Shown piece after piece: positions 26,952 to 36,054 of a DNA stretch of 64,000 bases. Below the pieces are notes generated by a model. That model ran no database searches. It was not told where the DNA came from and saw only the letters and a program-made list of their open reading frames with translations. The stretch spans positions 102,616 through 166,615 of the forward strand of contig FOFK01000006.1 of the NCBI GenBank assembly GCA_900110975.1, given 5' to 3'. Position 1 is the first letter of the stretch. The number at the start of each line of letters is the position of its first letter. The position numbers and the translations under genes are program-made. This DNA is from Lachnospiraceae bacterium RM5. GTDB taxonomy: Bacteria > Bacillota > Clostridia > Lachnospirales > Lachnospiraceae.

Positions 26952-27203
26952 TATCCCTCTACCTTATATTTGGACCGAGTCAGAACCGATTACTAAAAAA
27001 CTCGTGTAAATTTTTAAAATAAATTTCAAAAAATATATGGGCTTATGCCCTTTCATAAAACATATGGGACAGTTCAGGTCTGAATCTGCAGAAATCTATC
27101 CCTCTATATACATTTGGGGGGCTAAACCGCTCATTACTAAACTGAAGCCAAAATTATTTTTCTTATACCCTATATATGGGTTGATATTTCATTGATTACT
27201 AAA
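26952..27203. repeat. Three degenerate about 45-bp repeats in the divergent control region
   Basis: Copies at 26952-26996, 27097-27141 and 27164-27203 share an opening TATCCCTCTA (third copy TATACCCTAT), an ATTTGG or TGGG middle, and an ending ATTACTAAA. The 26793-27439 stretch is otherwise non-coding. These could be iteron-like binding sites or small-RNA units. A GGGC-TTAT-GCCC hairpin lies between copies one and two (27039-27050). Confidence 0.5.
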
Positions 27204-27217
27204 AAATAATCCAATGT

Positions 27218-27329
27218 TTTATAGAATATAGAATAGGATATATTCTATATATCTTTTATTAACATTATACACAGAAAATACAGGAATGCAACAATAAAAT
27301 ATATTCTATAACACAATAGAATATATTTT
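27218..27329. promoter_or_regulatory. Repeated ATAGAATATAT operators upstream of the XRE regulator
   Basis: ATAGAATATA and its complement occur at least four times, including a perfect 14-bp inverted repeat (AAAATATATTCTAT at 27296-27309, ATAGAATATATTTT at 27316-27329, 6-bp spacer). They lie 110-220 bp before the XRE start, fitting autoregulation by a dimeric repressor. Confidence 0.55.
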
Positions 27330-27387
27330 AGGATATAGAAAAGCGCATTTGAACAGAGTTTCGAGTAGAAATAAAATATATTTTAAT

Positions 27388-27416
27388 GGGACAAAATATC
27401 GATTCCGTAGTATAAT
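27388..27416 (+). promoter_or_regulatory. Promoter of the XRE-HEPN genes
   Basis: GGGACA (27388-27393), 17-bp spacer, TATAAT (27411-27416), 24 bp before the XRE start codon. The -35 is a weak match; the -10 is perfect. Confidence 0.6.
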
Positions 27417-27439
27417 AGAGCTTAAATGGAGGATTACGC

Positions 27440-28177
27440 ATGAAACGAAGTGTAGAACCAGATTTTAAGTTTGATAAAGACAAATTCGGCGAAGCATTGA
27501 TGGCGGCGGTAGGCACAAGAACCATCGTGCAGTTTTCAAAAGATACAGGCATAAGCTATGCCTATTTGAGTAAGTATAAGAACTTGCGTGAAGAGAAAAC
27601 ACCGACACCGCAGACAATAAAGAAGATGGCTCTTGCGTCACAAGGTCCATCTTATAAAGAGCTTTTAGAAGCAGCTGGATATGATTCAGATAAATATGAA
27701 GATGATGATATCAGTGCGACTATGGTTAATAGTGAGTGGACGCCAATGAACACTCTTTTACCAACACTTTGTAGAACTAGCTTTAAGTGGCAGTTTGTAA
27801 GTGATGGAACAGTCGGTGCACCACTATGTGCAAAAGTAGAAGGCGCACCATTTGAAAGCTGGTATTTTATTCCGGTAACAAAGGATAGTGTAACAAAGGA
27901 AGATATCCTTGGGATTCTCGGAAGCAAAGAAGCTGAGGTGATCAGTCCAGAATCTAAGGTTACCTTCCTTACAGCAAACAAGGAAGTCTATAACCAGATG
28001 AAGGATATAGAGCTTTCACTTATTTCGTTAAGAGTGTCAGTTTCTTTGGTAAATAGCATTGATGGATTGATTTGTGAAGAACAGTATTTAAAGACAGCGG
28101 TTAGTCTATTAGAAGTAGATAAGAAGTATGTACTTACAGAACGTAGTTCAATAAATGCTACGATGTTGACATTGTAG
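27440..28177 (+). CDS. XRE-family transcriptional regulator
   Basis: 245 residues. The N-terminal helix-turn-helix (about 20-70: AVGTRTIVQFSKDTGISYAYLSKYKNLRE) is of the Cro/C1 type; the next 170 residues form a separate alpha/beta domain that I do not recognise (KWQFVSDGTVGAPLCAKVEG onward). GGAGG lies before the ATG. It reads divergently from the recombinase operon, across a region of palindromic operators, so it is the likely element repressor. It is followed after 9 bp by a HEPN gene, so an antitoxin role is an alternative. Confidence 0.8.
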   Translation: MKRSVEPDFKFDKDKFGEALMAAVGTRTIVQFSKDTGISYAYLSKYKNLREEKTPTPQTIKKMALASQGPSYKELLEAAGYDSDKYEDDDISATMVNSEWTPMNTLLPTLCRTSFKWQFVSDGTVGAPLCAKVEGAPFESWYFIPVTKDSVTKEDILGILGSKEAEVISPESKVTFLTANKEVYNQMKDIELSLISLRVSVSLVNSIDGLICEEQYLKTAVSLLEVDKKYVLTERSSINATMLTL

Positions 28178-28186
28178 AGGTGACTA

Positions 28187-28624
28187 ATGAAGCAGATGGA
28201 TAAAATGGAATGGTTCAAGTTGGTTCATAGTGAACTCATAATGTTCATGCAATATATAGAGCAAGACTTAAAAATCATTTATGCGACTTTAAAAGACGGA
28301 AAATTTGATGATAATTATAAAGTTTTGGCTGATGCTCCATTGGGCAAGATAATAAAGGAATTCAGAGAGCTTGATAAGAAAAAAGGGTTTTCAAAGATTA
28401 ATGAAAAAGACTATGAATTACTGGATGAGATACGAGAGATTCGTAATTATTGGGCGCATCAGTGTTATTTAGATTTTCACTATATTGAAGACCCATATGA
28501 AAAACAGAAGGTGTTTAATGAAATCTGTGAAGATTTACATGTGGACGAAGAACGCGTTTATGAACTTCAGCAACGCATGGAAAGATTGCGAATAAGTGTT
28601 GTGAAAAAGTATCGACGCAAATAA
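28187..28624 (+). CDS. HEPN-domain protein, possible RNase toxin
   Basis: 145 residues, all-helical by eye. The motif IREIRNYWAHQCY carries the R-x4-H signature (Arg-Asn-Tyr-Trp-Ala-His) of HEPN ribonucleases, in the expected second half of the domain. HEPN proteins act in toxin-antitoxin, abortive infection and CRISPR-accessory systems by cutting RNA. It lies 9 bp behind the XRE gene with its own GAGGTGA ribosome binding site and just before the restriction-modification operon. No separate MNT-type antitoxin is visible. Confidence 0.65.
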   Translation: MKQMDKMEWFKLVHSELIMFMQYIEQDLKIIYATLKDGKFDDNYKVLADAPLGKIIKEFRELDKKKGFSKINEKDYELLDEIREIRNYWAHQCYLDFHYIEDPYEKQKVFNEICEDLHVDEERVYELQQRMERLRISVVKKYRRK

Positions 28625-28690
28625 AGAGTCCGTTAAATGGGACAGCCTATTGTGTAGAATTAATAATAAGTATAGATATGGAGATTTTTT

Positions 28691-29515
28691 ATGGAACCAT
28701 TTGTAAAGTGGGCTGGTGGAAAAAGACAGCTATTAGATAAAATTTGGGAGAGGACACCCAATAAATTTGAAACATATTATGAACCTTTTGTTGGTGGTGG
28801 AGCAGTTTTATTTCATCTTAAACCACAAAAGGCTGTAATTAGTGACGTTAATGAACAGTTAATTAATGTTTATAGACAATTGCAAAAAGATCCGAGAGCA
28901 GTTATTCATAAAATTAAGGAGCTAGATAGGCATACATGTGATAAAGAATATTATCTGTCAATGCGTGCTGAATACAATGAGAAAATTTCAGAGCATGAGT
29001 TAGATGCCGAATGCGCAGCATATATGATATGGATTAATAAGCATTGCTTTAATGGACTGTATAGAGTGAACGGAAAGGGGTTATTTAATGTCCCTTGGAA
29101 TAATAAGCAAAGTGGTTCATCGATGGATGAGGCAAACCTTATGTCTATCGGGTATTATCTTCAGAATAGCGATGTGACGATTCTATGTGAAGATTTTGAA
29201 AGTGTGTGCAAGAGTGTAACGGAAAAAGATTTTGTGTATTTTGATTCGCCATATATTCCGGTAAGTGAAACGGCTTCATTCACAGATTATACAAAGGATG
29301 GTTTTTCGTATGATGATCACGTCAGGTTAGCAACTTTGTATAAGGAATTGGATTCACGAAGAGTAAAAACTATGTTGTCTAATCATGATGTTGACTTGGT
29401 ATATGAGCTGTATGATGGGTTTAAAATAGAATCCATTGATGTAAGACGCAATATAAACAGTAATGCCAAGAAACGTAAAGGAAAAGAAGTGATCATAACA
29501 AACTATGAGGTATAA
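28691..29515 (+). CDS. dpnM: DpnM-like N6-adenine DNA methyltransferase (GATC, D12 class)
   Basis: 274 residues, D12-class MTase protecting double-stranded GATC. Motif I FVKWAGGKRQLLDKI at the N-terminus, YYEPFVGGGAVLFHL, NFNGLYR-type segment (KHCFNGLYRVNGKGLFNVPW), and the catalytic motif FVYFDSPYIPVSETASF. The catalytic motif is DSPY in place of the usual DPPY; the tetrapeptide is otherwise intact. First gene of a six-gene operon; it overlaps the next methylase by 11 bp. GGAG precedes the ATG. Confidence 0.92.
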   Translation: MEPFVKWAGGKRQLLDKIWERTPNKFETYYEPFVGGGAVLFHLKPQKAVISDVNEQLINVYRQLQKDPRAVIHKIKELDRHTCDKEYYLSMRAEYNEKISEHELDAECAAYMIWINKHCFNGLYRVNGKGLFNVPWNNKQSGSSMDEANLMSIGYYLQNSDVTILCEDFESVCKSVTEKDFVYFDSPYIPVSETASFTDYTKDGFSYDDHVRLATLYKELDSRRVKTMLSNHDVDLVYELYDGFKIESIDVRRNINSNAKKRKGKEVIITNYEV

Positions 29516-30281
29516 GATTTCGGGTTTTGAGCCGTATTTTGAAGATGAAATATGCAATCTTTATTTAGGAGATACATTTGAACTCTTAAAAAAATGTCCT
29601 AAAGAATCTGTGGATGCTATCTTTGCAGATCCGCCATATTTCTTGTCAAACGATGGAATAACTTGTAAGGGAGGCAAGATGGTTTCTGTAAATAAAGGAA
29701 ACTGGGATAAAATAGCTTCCGCAGAAGAGAAACATAAGTTTAATCGCAGATGGATTAAAGCGTGTAAACGTGTGCTCAAGCCAAATGGATCAATTTGGAT
29801 AAGTGGGACTTTACACAATATCTATTCTATAGGAATGGCTTTGGAACAGGAAGGGTTTAAGATTATTAATAATATTACATGGCAAAAAACAAACCCGCCG
29901 CCTAATCTTGCGTGTAGATGTTTCACGCATAGTACAGAAACTGTTCTTTGGGCTCAAAAAAATGAAAAAAAAGCAAGGCACGTCTTTAACTATGAGTTAA
30001 TGAAAGAACAAAATGGTGGTAAACAGATGAAAGATGTATGGACGGGTTCTTTAACAAAGAAATCAGAAAAAAAGGAAGGACAGCATCCGACGCAAAAACC
30101 ACTATATTTGTTAGAACGAATTGTGCTGGCTTCTACGAATGAAGGGGATATTGTTTTAGACCCATTTTGTGGTTCGAGTACAACTGGTGTTGCGTGTAAA
30201 TTGAATAATAGAAAGTATGTGGGATTTGATAATAACTTAGAATACATAGAATTATCGAAGAGGAGAATTGAGGGTAGCTGA
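29505..30281 (+). CDS. dpnA: DpnA-like adenine DNA methyltransferase (second DpnII-system methylase)
   Basis: 258 residues, beta-class N6-adenine methylase. Catalytic motif AIFADPPYFLS near residue 40; SAM motif I near the C-terminus (DIVLDPFCGSSTTGVAC), the circularly permuted order of the class, and HPTQKPLYLLERIV. In DpnII systems this enzyme methylates GATC on single-stranded DNA, protecting incoming transformed or conjugated strands. It fits a mobile element that moves as single-stranded DNA. It starts inside the end of dpnM and its stop overlaps the next start. Confidence 0.9.
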   Translation: MRYKISGFEPYFEDEICNLYLGDTFELLKKCPKESVDAIFADPPYFLSNDGITCKGGKMVSVNKGNWDKIASAEEKHKFNRRWIKACKRVLKPNGSIWISGTLHNIYSIGMALEQEGFKIINNITWQKTNPPPNLACRCFTHSTETVLWAQKNEKKARHVFNYELMKEQNGGKQMKDVWTGSLTKKSEKKEGQHPTQKPLYLLERIVLASTNEGDIVLDPFCGSSTTGVACKLNNRKYVGFDNNLEYIELSKRRIEGS

Positions 30282-31567
30282 TGAATGAATTGGAAACGTT
30301 CTTGGCAAATATAGATGCAATTTGCGGAGAATATAATAATCTTTCGATTGAAAATGCTAGGGCTGTTATAAAAGAAATAAATTCGTTTTTATATACTAAT
30401 TATCCAGAGATTGGAAATGTTGATGCGTTAGGTTCGGAGTACGAGTATTTTTCAGATTTTCATAAGTATTGGAAAGAGCATCATAAGGAAATACTAAACA
30501 TTCAGATAGACAAGAATAATTGCGAACGCGTAGCAGATGTATTGCATGAGGTATATGTAAAAACCGAAGGACGAGTGTTTAGGAGCTTGTATGATACAAA
30601 TGGTCTGTCAGATGAGGAAGTTTGTCAGGTTCGCTTTTTGACAGCTAATCAGGATTTTAGAGGCTCCAGAAGTTTTGAACAATTATCCAATATATATAAA
30701 AATGACCCGGATATTTTTGCGATAGATTATGTTGTTGAGCGACCTGAAGAATTTTTGCAAAAAATTAAGGTGACGGACTTATCTCAGACGGATAAGCGCG
30801 TCAAGTTTGCCAGAACAGCAGGACAGTTTTTGCAAGAAAAACAATCAACGCCATATGAGTTGATGGATTATTATGATAATGATGTATATTCGTTCCGAAA
30901 AGACCTTATCGATTATAAAGGGGCTGGATATGGAAATAAGAAAACAGACATGTTTATAAGAGATATGGTGATGCTGGGGATATGGAAAAATGTTAATGGA
31001 TTTGAAAAAATAGACGTAGCCAGCGATGTGAATACGATAAAAGTTGCCCTTAGAACAGGGATTTTAAAGACCGAAATACCGCTGTTATCAAGTTTTTTGG
31101 ATGTGTTCTGCTATCAATATGCTTATGTTGATGAGATGAATGCAAAGGCGTGGCGAACAGTATGGGAAATATGGAACAGTAAATATGAGGAGAGCATATC
31201 GAGCCCGTGTTTGTTGGATTATTTTGTATATCGAATTGTAGGAAAAGAGTTTTGCAAGGAGAATTTGTTTACGTATCGATGTGACCAGGGACATAAGTTT
31301 TATTGGAATACGCGAGGAAAATCGGTATGCCCAGAATGTAGAAATAGATGTGAAGTTATAAAAGGACAATATATGTGTGACTGTGATGAAGGAAGAATTG
31401 TTACAGCTAGAATCCTGCCGGAATATGATAATTGCCCTTTTAGAGTTGTTTGTGAAAAGAATAATAAGAAACTTCAACCGCCAAAGTCTATTAGTATTTT
31501 AGGTAAAACGGGATGGACGTCAGCCTATGCAAGGAAAGATTGTGGTGGAGGCGGATTAATGGCATAA
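30281..31567 (+). CDS. Uncharacterised protein: HhH-glycosylase-like core plus Cys-rich zinc-ribbon, within the DpnII operon
   Basis: 428 residues. Residues about 165-265 look like a helix-hairpin-helix DNA glycosylase core: DLIDYKGAGYGNKKTDMFIRD (hairpin with GxG-K) followed by KIDVASDVNTIKVAL at the place of the catalytic-Asp strand. Residues about 334-370 hold YRCDQGHKFYW, CPECRNRC and CDC, a Zn-ribbon pattern. It lies between dpnA and the endonuclease gene and overlaps dpnA by one base, so it is co-translated. The canonical DpnII operon has only three genes, so this is an addition. It could sense or cut modified or abasic DNA; the sequence alone does not prove activity. Confidence 0.5.
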   Translation: MNELETFLANIDAICGEYNNLSIENARAVIKEINSFLYTNYPEIGNVDALGSEYEYFSDFHKYWKEHHKEILNIQIDKNNCERVADVLHEVYVKTEGRVFRSLYDTNGLSDEEVCQVRFLTANQDFRGSRSFEQLSNIYKNDPDIFAIDYVVERPEEFLQKIKVTDLSQTDKRVKFARTAGQFLQEKQSTPYELMDYYDNDVYSFRKDLIDYKGAGYGNKKTDMFIRDMVMLGIWKNVNGFEKIDVASDVNTIKVALRTGILKTEIPLLSSFLDVFCYQYAYVDEMNAKAWRTVWEIWNSKYEESISSPCLLDYFVYRIVGKEFCKENLFTYRCDQGHKFYWNTRGKSVCPECRNRCEVIKGQYMCDCDEGRIVTARILPEYDNCPFRVVCEKNNKKLQPPKSISILGKTGWTSAYARKDCGGGGLMA

Positions 31568-31580
31568 ATTAGGAGGTTTT

Positions 31581-32435
31581 ATGAAGGCAAGATTATTTGA
31601 ATACTGGTTAAAATCATTTCGAGGTTCTATTAACGAATATGGTTATTATACAGATTTTAAATCGGTATATGAGAAAGCAGAAAGCTTAAAAATTGAGATT
31701 AATATTTTAAATTCTTTAGTTGGTTCAAAGAGTATTGAAAAAGACTTTGAAGAATTAATTGAAAAATATCCTGAATGCTTAAAGGCTATCCCTATTTTAC
31801 TTGCTGTAAGGGAGAGGGAGATCTATTGCCAGGATGAAAATGGAGCTCTTACATATAAGTTTGATAAAAAAACACAAACAATTGAGCAGTATGCCTACTT
31901 TATGAAAAAGACAGGTTTGTTCGATATGCTTCAAAATCATATAATTAGCAATTTATATGATTATGTAACTGGGGTGGAGGTTGGATTGGGATCTAATGGC
32001 CGAAAAAACAGGGGCGGTCATCAGATGGAAAACCTCGTAGAGTCATTTATAAAGCAGACAGGAGCAGAATATTATAAGGAAATGTATCTTTCGGAGATAG
32101 AGGATAAATGGGGAGTTGATTTATCCGCAATTTCCGCTGATGGAACAGCAACTAAAAGATGGGATTTTGTAGTAAAAACATCAAATAAGATATATGTAAT
32201 TGAAACAAATTTTTATTCAAGTGGTGGTTCAAAGCTAAATGAAACAGCTCGTTCGTATAAGATGATAGCAGAAGAAGCAAAAAGTATTAATGATGTGGAT
32301 TTTGTATGGATTACAGATGGTGGTGGATGGACATCTGCTAGAAGAAACTTGGAAGAAACATTTGGCGTATTAGAATATATGTTTAATATCGCGGATATGG
32401 AAAATGGAATACTAATGGAGTTATTTAATTCGTGA
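31581..32435 (+). CDS. dpnB: DpnII-type restriction endonuclease (GATC)
   Basis: 284 residues, close in length to R.DpnII and alignable along its length from memory: YYTDFKSVYEKAESLKI, LNSLVGSKSIEKDFEEL, FDMLQNHIISNLYDYVTGVE, and the conserved nuclease core VDLSAISADG, KRWDFVVKTSNKIYVIETNF, SKLNETARSYKMIAEE. The D...ExN core is the PD-(D/E)XK site. It cleaves unmethylated GATC. AGGAGG precedes the ATG; 13 bp after the HhH gene. Confidence 0.95.
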   Translation: MKARLFEYWLKSFRGSINEYGYYTDFKSVYEKAESLKIEINILNSLVGSKSIEKDFEELIEKYPECLKAIPILLAVREREIYCQDENGALTYKFDKKTQTIEQYAYFMKKTGLFDMLQNHIISNLYDYVTGVEVGLGSNGRKNRGGHQMENLVESFIKQTGAEYYKEMYLSEIEDKWGVDLSAISADGTATKRWDFVVKTSNKIYVIETNFYSSGGSKLNETARSYKMIAEEAKSINDVDFVWITDGGGWTSARRNLEETFGVLEYMFNIADMENGILMELFNS

Positions 32436-32475
32436 ATAATTTAGAAAGAATTAGATAGGTTAGACGGAGGGTTTT

Positions 32476-35400
32476 ATGAAGCTATTTGTATATAAAGGAT
32501 TTGAAAAAGAATTTTTGGAAAATGTACAGGAACAAGCTTTGGTTGAAGGGGATATACAGGCTAAGCAGAATGTCTTGCTTTTTGATAAAAAAACCAGGAA
32601 AAAACTGGATATGTCCTTATTATCACTCGAAGATGATGAAAGTGCATGGGTTACATATGAAGAATATTCAGTAATAAAAAACCGCGTTGACGACGCAATT
32701 ACTGAAGATGGGTTAGAGCTGGTTATATATATTAATAATTTATATCCGGATTATTATCCGTTGCCGTTTGATTTGCCTGCAGATAAGGCACAAGAGATAG
32801 AGGAGAGCCTTAATACGGATCGATTTGAAGATGTTAGTGAGGAAACAACAAGATTTTTAGCAATCTATAATTCTCTTGTTCTAGTCGATGGCGAATATTA
32901 TGGAAGTTTTTATAACTATGAATATGACAATGATGCTATTCGGGTAATCTTGTATTATCCGAACAATGCTTTGGTCGAGGATTCAAAAGAACAAACTGAT
33001 ATGGATGTTTTTATAAACGAAGATGTTGATACGTATCTTCGTGATTTGGCGCGCATAAAAACTAATAATCCTCAAACCATTGGATTAAAATCAACGGATG
33101 GTTTAGTTTCGGCTAGAATAGAGGCGTCTTTAAAAGCTTTTTGTTTAAAAAACAATGTAAGGCTTATAAGGTTTTATGAACAGCTGGGAGATGATAAAAA
33201 ACTTGAAGATGAATTATTTGATATAGCGAGGAATGATATCGGTATCAATGAGTTTAATGGGTTTAGAACAATTAAGTTTTATAAAAACCCAGATATTGAT
33301 AAAGAGACTATTGAAATATCTCAATCGAGAATTATTCAAGAAATAATTACACAGGCGGAGAAGTCGTATGATGAAAGTAAAGAACATGCATTTAGAGATA
33401 TTTTTATAACGGCTTCGACAGGTGCTGGAAAGTCTGTGATGTTTCAGATTCCGGCGGTGTATTTGGCAAAGCATTATAACAAATTAACAATTATTATTGA
33501 ACCAGTAAAAGCTTTAATGCAGGATCAAAAGGAAAAGCTGATAAAAAGCGGATATACAAGGGTTGAGGCTTTCAATTCTGATCTGATATCACAGGTTGAG
33601 AAAGAAGCGGTGTTAAAAAGAATAAAGGATGGAGAGGTTGACCTTTTATATTTAAGTCCAGAGACACTGTTATCGTATTCAATTGAGACCATTATTGGGG
33701 AAAGAGAGATTGGATTATTAATTGTAGATGAGGCCCATATTGTAACAACCTGGGGAATGGGGTTTAGACCCGATTATTGGTATTTAGGAGGCTATATTAA
33801 TAGACTTAGAAACCAGTTTCAGACTACAGCAGGACGAAAGAGACAAACCTATCGATTTCCTATTTGTGCATTTACTGCAACAGCAATTAACGGAGGAGTG
33901 GATGATTCTGTAAGTGACACAATTATTAGTCTATATATGGAAAACCCTGTAAAGTATATAGGTTATGTTAGAAGAGATGATATAGGGTTTGATATAAGGC
34001 TATGTGAGGGGAAAAAACTTCCACAAGCAAAGTATGATGAAGAAAAAACAAAGGTTATGAGTGCGCGAATTGACAAATGGCTAGAGGATGAAGAAAAGAC
34101 GATTGTTTATTTCCCATATGCAACGAACGCATTTGATGCATCTAGAGGTGTAAGAGGTTTTACAGGAATAAGATGCGATAAAAGAATTGGTGTTTTTACT
34201 GGTAGGAATGTCGATGAATTAAGTGCGGAGGCATTTAATGAGAAAAAAAGAGAGACATTTGATAAGTTTAGAACTGGTGAATGCCCTGTTATGTATGCGA
34301 CAAAAGCGTTTGGTATGGGAGTAGATATTGATGATGTACAAAACGTTTATCATTATGCAGCGACAGGAAACCTTTGTGATTATGTCCAGGAGATAGGCCG
34401 TGCTGCCAGAAAAAAAGGTATGTGTGGAGTGGCCATGACGGACTTTTTTTATAATGATATGTCTTACATGAACAAACTGTTTGGAATGTCTCAAATAAGG
34501 CAATATCAGATAAAGAAGGTTTTGGATGGTATTTATGATACATATAAAAGTAAAAAGGAAGCGAGAAGCTTTTTGATTTCTCCGCAGTCATTTACTTATA
34601 TTTTTAATGGAAAGGGAATGTCTGATGAGGGTCAGTGTATTAATAAATTGAAAACATGCCTTTTGATGCTCGAAAAAGACTTTTATGATAAGTATAACTT
34701 TAAGGTGATTATTTCTCGCCCACAAAGTGTGTTTACAAAAGCATATGTTGTTATCAACAAGGAGGAAGAGTCACGTGTTCTTTCTTCAAAATATGGCAAA
34801 TGTTTTAAATTCGTTACTGCAGGAAGGTATAAGGAAGTACAACCAGATGGCTCTCTTTTAAGTGATGCGGGAGATGTTTATATGCTTGACCTTAAAAGGG
34901 TTTGGGAAGAATTCCATCCGAATATTTCATTTCCACAGTTTAAATATTGGTATTTTAATAACGCATCAACTGCAAAAGATAAAGTTGAGATTATGCCTGA
35001 GATTCGCGACTATTTTTCACCAAGACAAAAGGTGAATATCGAAACCCGTAAGGAGTTGTTACTTAACGAATTAAGGGACAATATTTTGGCGGATTTTGAA
35101 TATATTGGTGATACTCTTTATTCGGAATTTGGGAAATCTTACTTTACGATAGATGAATTTGCAAGAGCTATACGTGAAAGGTACGGTATGGGGCAAGCTC
35201 GAATAATCGCAAATTCGTTATTTGAGCTAGTAGATCCTAATATGACGTGTGTGAAGAGGCGAGATACAAATGGTCGAAACAGTTATATGTTAGCAAATGG
35301 AAATTTTAAAGAGTACATGCGCAAGGCCATTATCAAGTCAAAAATAGTTAATAAAATTTCTCGAAGTAGTGAGGCTTCGTACTCAAGTTATTTGAGTATA

Positions 35401-36054
35401 GCAAATGATGATTGGTCAAATATAGCATTAAAACTGTTGTCTATTTTTGATTATATATCATATGAAATACTTGGAGGAGAAGAACCAGAAATATTTATTC
35501 GATTAAATGATCCGCAGAAGATAAAAAATATTGTTATGGGGAATACCTACTACTCTAATAATTATGTTGCGAAGGCGAAACAAAAACATGATAGAGATGT
35601 GAGTGTTCTTCTGAATTTCTTTAAAGGTTTATCTTCAGATAATGAGCGCTGGGATTATATTGAAAATTATTTTCTAGGGTATGATGTTTTGTGTGATGTT
35701 AAAGAAGAGCCGCTTTCTGTTGTGGCAATGTCTAAGGCTATTGACAAGAATAAATCATATCCGACACATCAGTTTAGTAACTGGTCGGACTTGGAAGATT
35801 TCTTTGATGCAAATGATAATATCATTATTAGTAAAATGGCTAAAATGGGTGTTTCTTTACCGGAGTATTTAAACACAGTTCTAAAAAAATCCGACTGGGG
35901 AGAGTGTATTTTAATGTCGTGGCCATCTAAGAATGTATTGATATGTGAACAGAATACATCGGATGAGATTATGCGTGGCTTTGAAAAGAAGGGATGGTCT
36001 GCATATAAGTTAAACGAGTTGGATTATGAAAAAATTAAAGGGGAGGTTAGCTGA
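32476..36054 (+). CDS. Large RecQ-like SF2 helicase, putative defence protein
   Basis: 1,192 residues. The N-terminal about 300 residues are acidic and unrecognised. The helicase core shows Walker A TASTGAGKSVMFQ (about 312-324), DEAH (about 418-421), AFTATA (about 465-470), motif V ATKAFGMGVDIDDV (about 608-621) and motif VI QEIGRAARK (about 638-646), a RecQ-like order. The C-terminal 540 residues are unrecognised and probably helical. It lies 40 bp after dpnB with its own GGAGG, and its stop overlaps the next start (TGATGG), so it is coupled to the NERD-UvrD protein. It is far larger than housekeeping RecQ (about 600). Confidence 0.8.
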   Translation: MKLFVYKGFEKEFLENVQEQALVEGDIQAKQNVLLFDKKTRKKLDMSLLSLEDDESAWVTYEEYSVIKNRVDDAITEDGLELVIYINNLYPDYYPLPFDLPADKAQEIEESLNTDRFEDVSEETTRFLAIYNSLVLVDGEYYGSFYNYEYDNDAIRVILYYPNNALVEDSKEQTDMDVFINEDVDTYLRDLARIKTNNPQTIGLKSTDGLVSARIEASLKAFCLKNNVRLIRFYEQLGDDKKLEDELFDIARNDIGINEFNGFRTIKFYKNPDIDKETIEISQSRIIQEIITQAEKSYDESKEHAFRDIFITASTGAGKSVMFQIPAVYLAKHYNKLTIIIEPVKALMQDQKEKLIKSGYTRVEAFNSDLISQVEKEAVLKRIKDGEVDLLYLSPETLLSYSIETIIGEREIGLLIVDEAHIVTTWGMGFRPDYWYLGGYINRLRNQFQTTAGRKRQTYRFPICAFTATAINGGVDDSVSDTIISLYMENPVKYIGYVRRDDIGFDIRLCEGKKLPQAKYDEEKTKVMSARIDKWLEDEEKTIVYFPYATNAFDASRGVRGFTGIRCDKRIGVFTGRNVDELSAEAFNEKKRETFDKFRTGECPVMYATKAFGMGVDIDDVQNVYHYAATGNLCDYVQEIGRAARKKGMCGVAMTDFFYNDMSYMNKLFGMSQIRQYQIKKVLDGIYDTYKSKKEARSFLISPQSFTYIFNGKGMSDEGQCINKLKTCLLMLEKDFYDKYNFKVIISRPQSVFTKAYVVINKEEESRVLSSKYGKCFKFVTAGRYKEVQPDGSLLSDAGDVYMLDLKRVWEEFHPNISFPQFKYWYFNNASTAKDKVEIMPEIRDYFSPRQKVNIETRKELLLNELRDNILADFEYIGDTLYSEFGKSYFTIDEFARAIRERYGMGQARIIANSLFELVDPNMTCVKRRDTNGRNSYMLANGNFKEYMRKAIIKSKIVNKISRSSEASYSSYLSIANDDWSNIALKLLSIFDYISYEILGGEEPEIFIRLNDPQKIKNIVMGNTYYSNNYVAKAKQKHDRDVSVLLNFFKGLSSDNERWDYIENYFLGYDVLCDVKEEPLSVVAMSKAIDKNKSYPTHQFSNWSDLEDFFDANDNIIISKMAKMGVSLPEYLNTVLKKSDWGECILMSWPSKNVLICEQNTSDEIMRGFEKKGWSAYKLNELDYEKIKGEVS

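Noticed and set aside
30281..31567. Restriction endonuclease subunit of the DpnII system
   Set aside because: The endonuclease is clearly the next gene, which matches R.DpnII along its length; this protein lacks a PD-(D/E)XK pattern.
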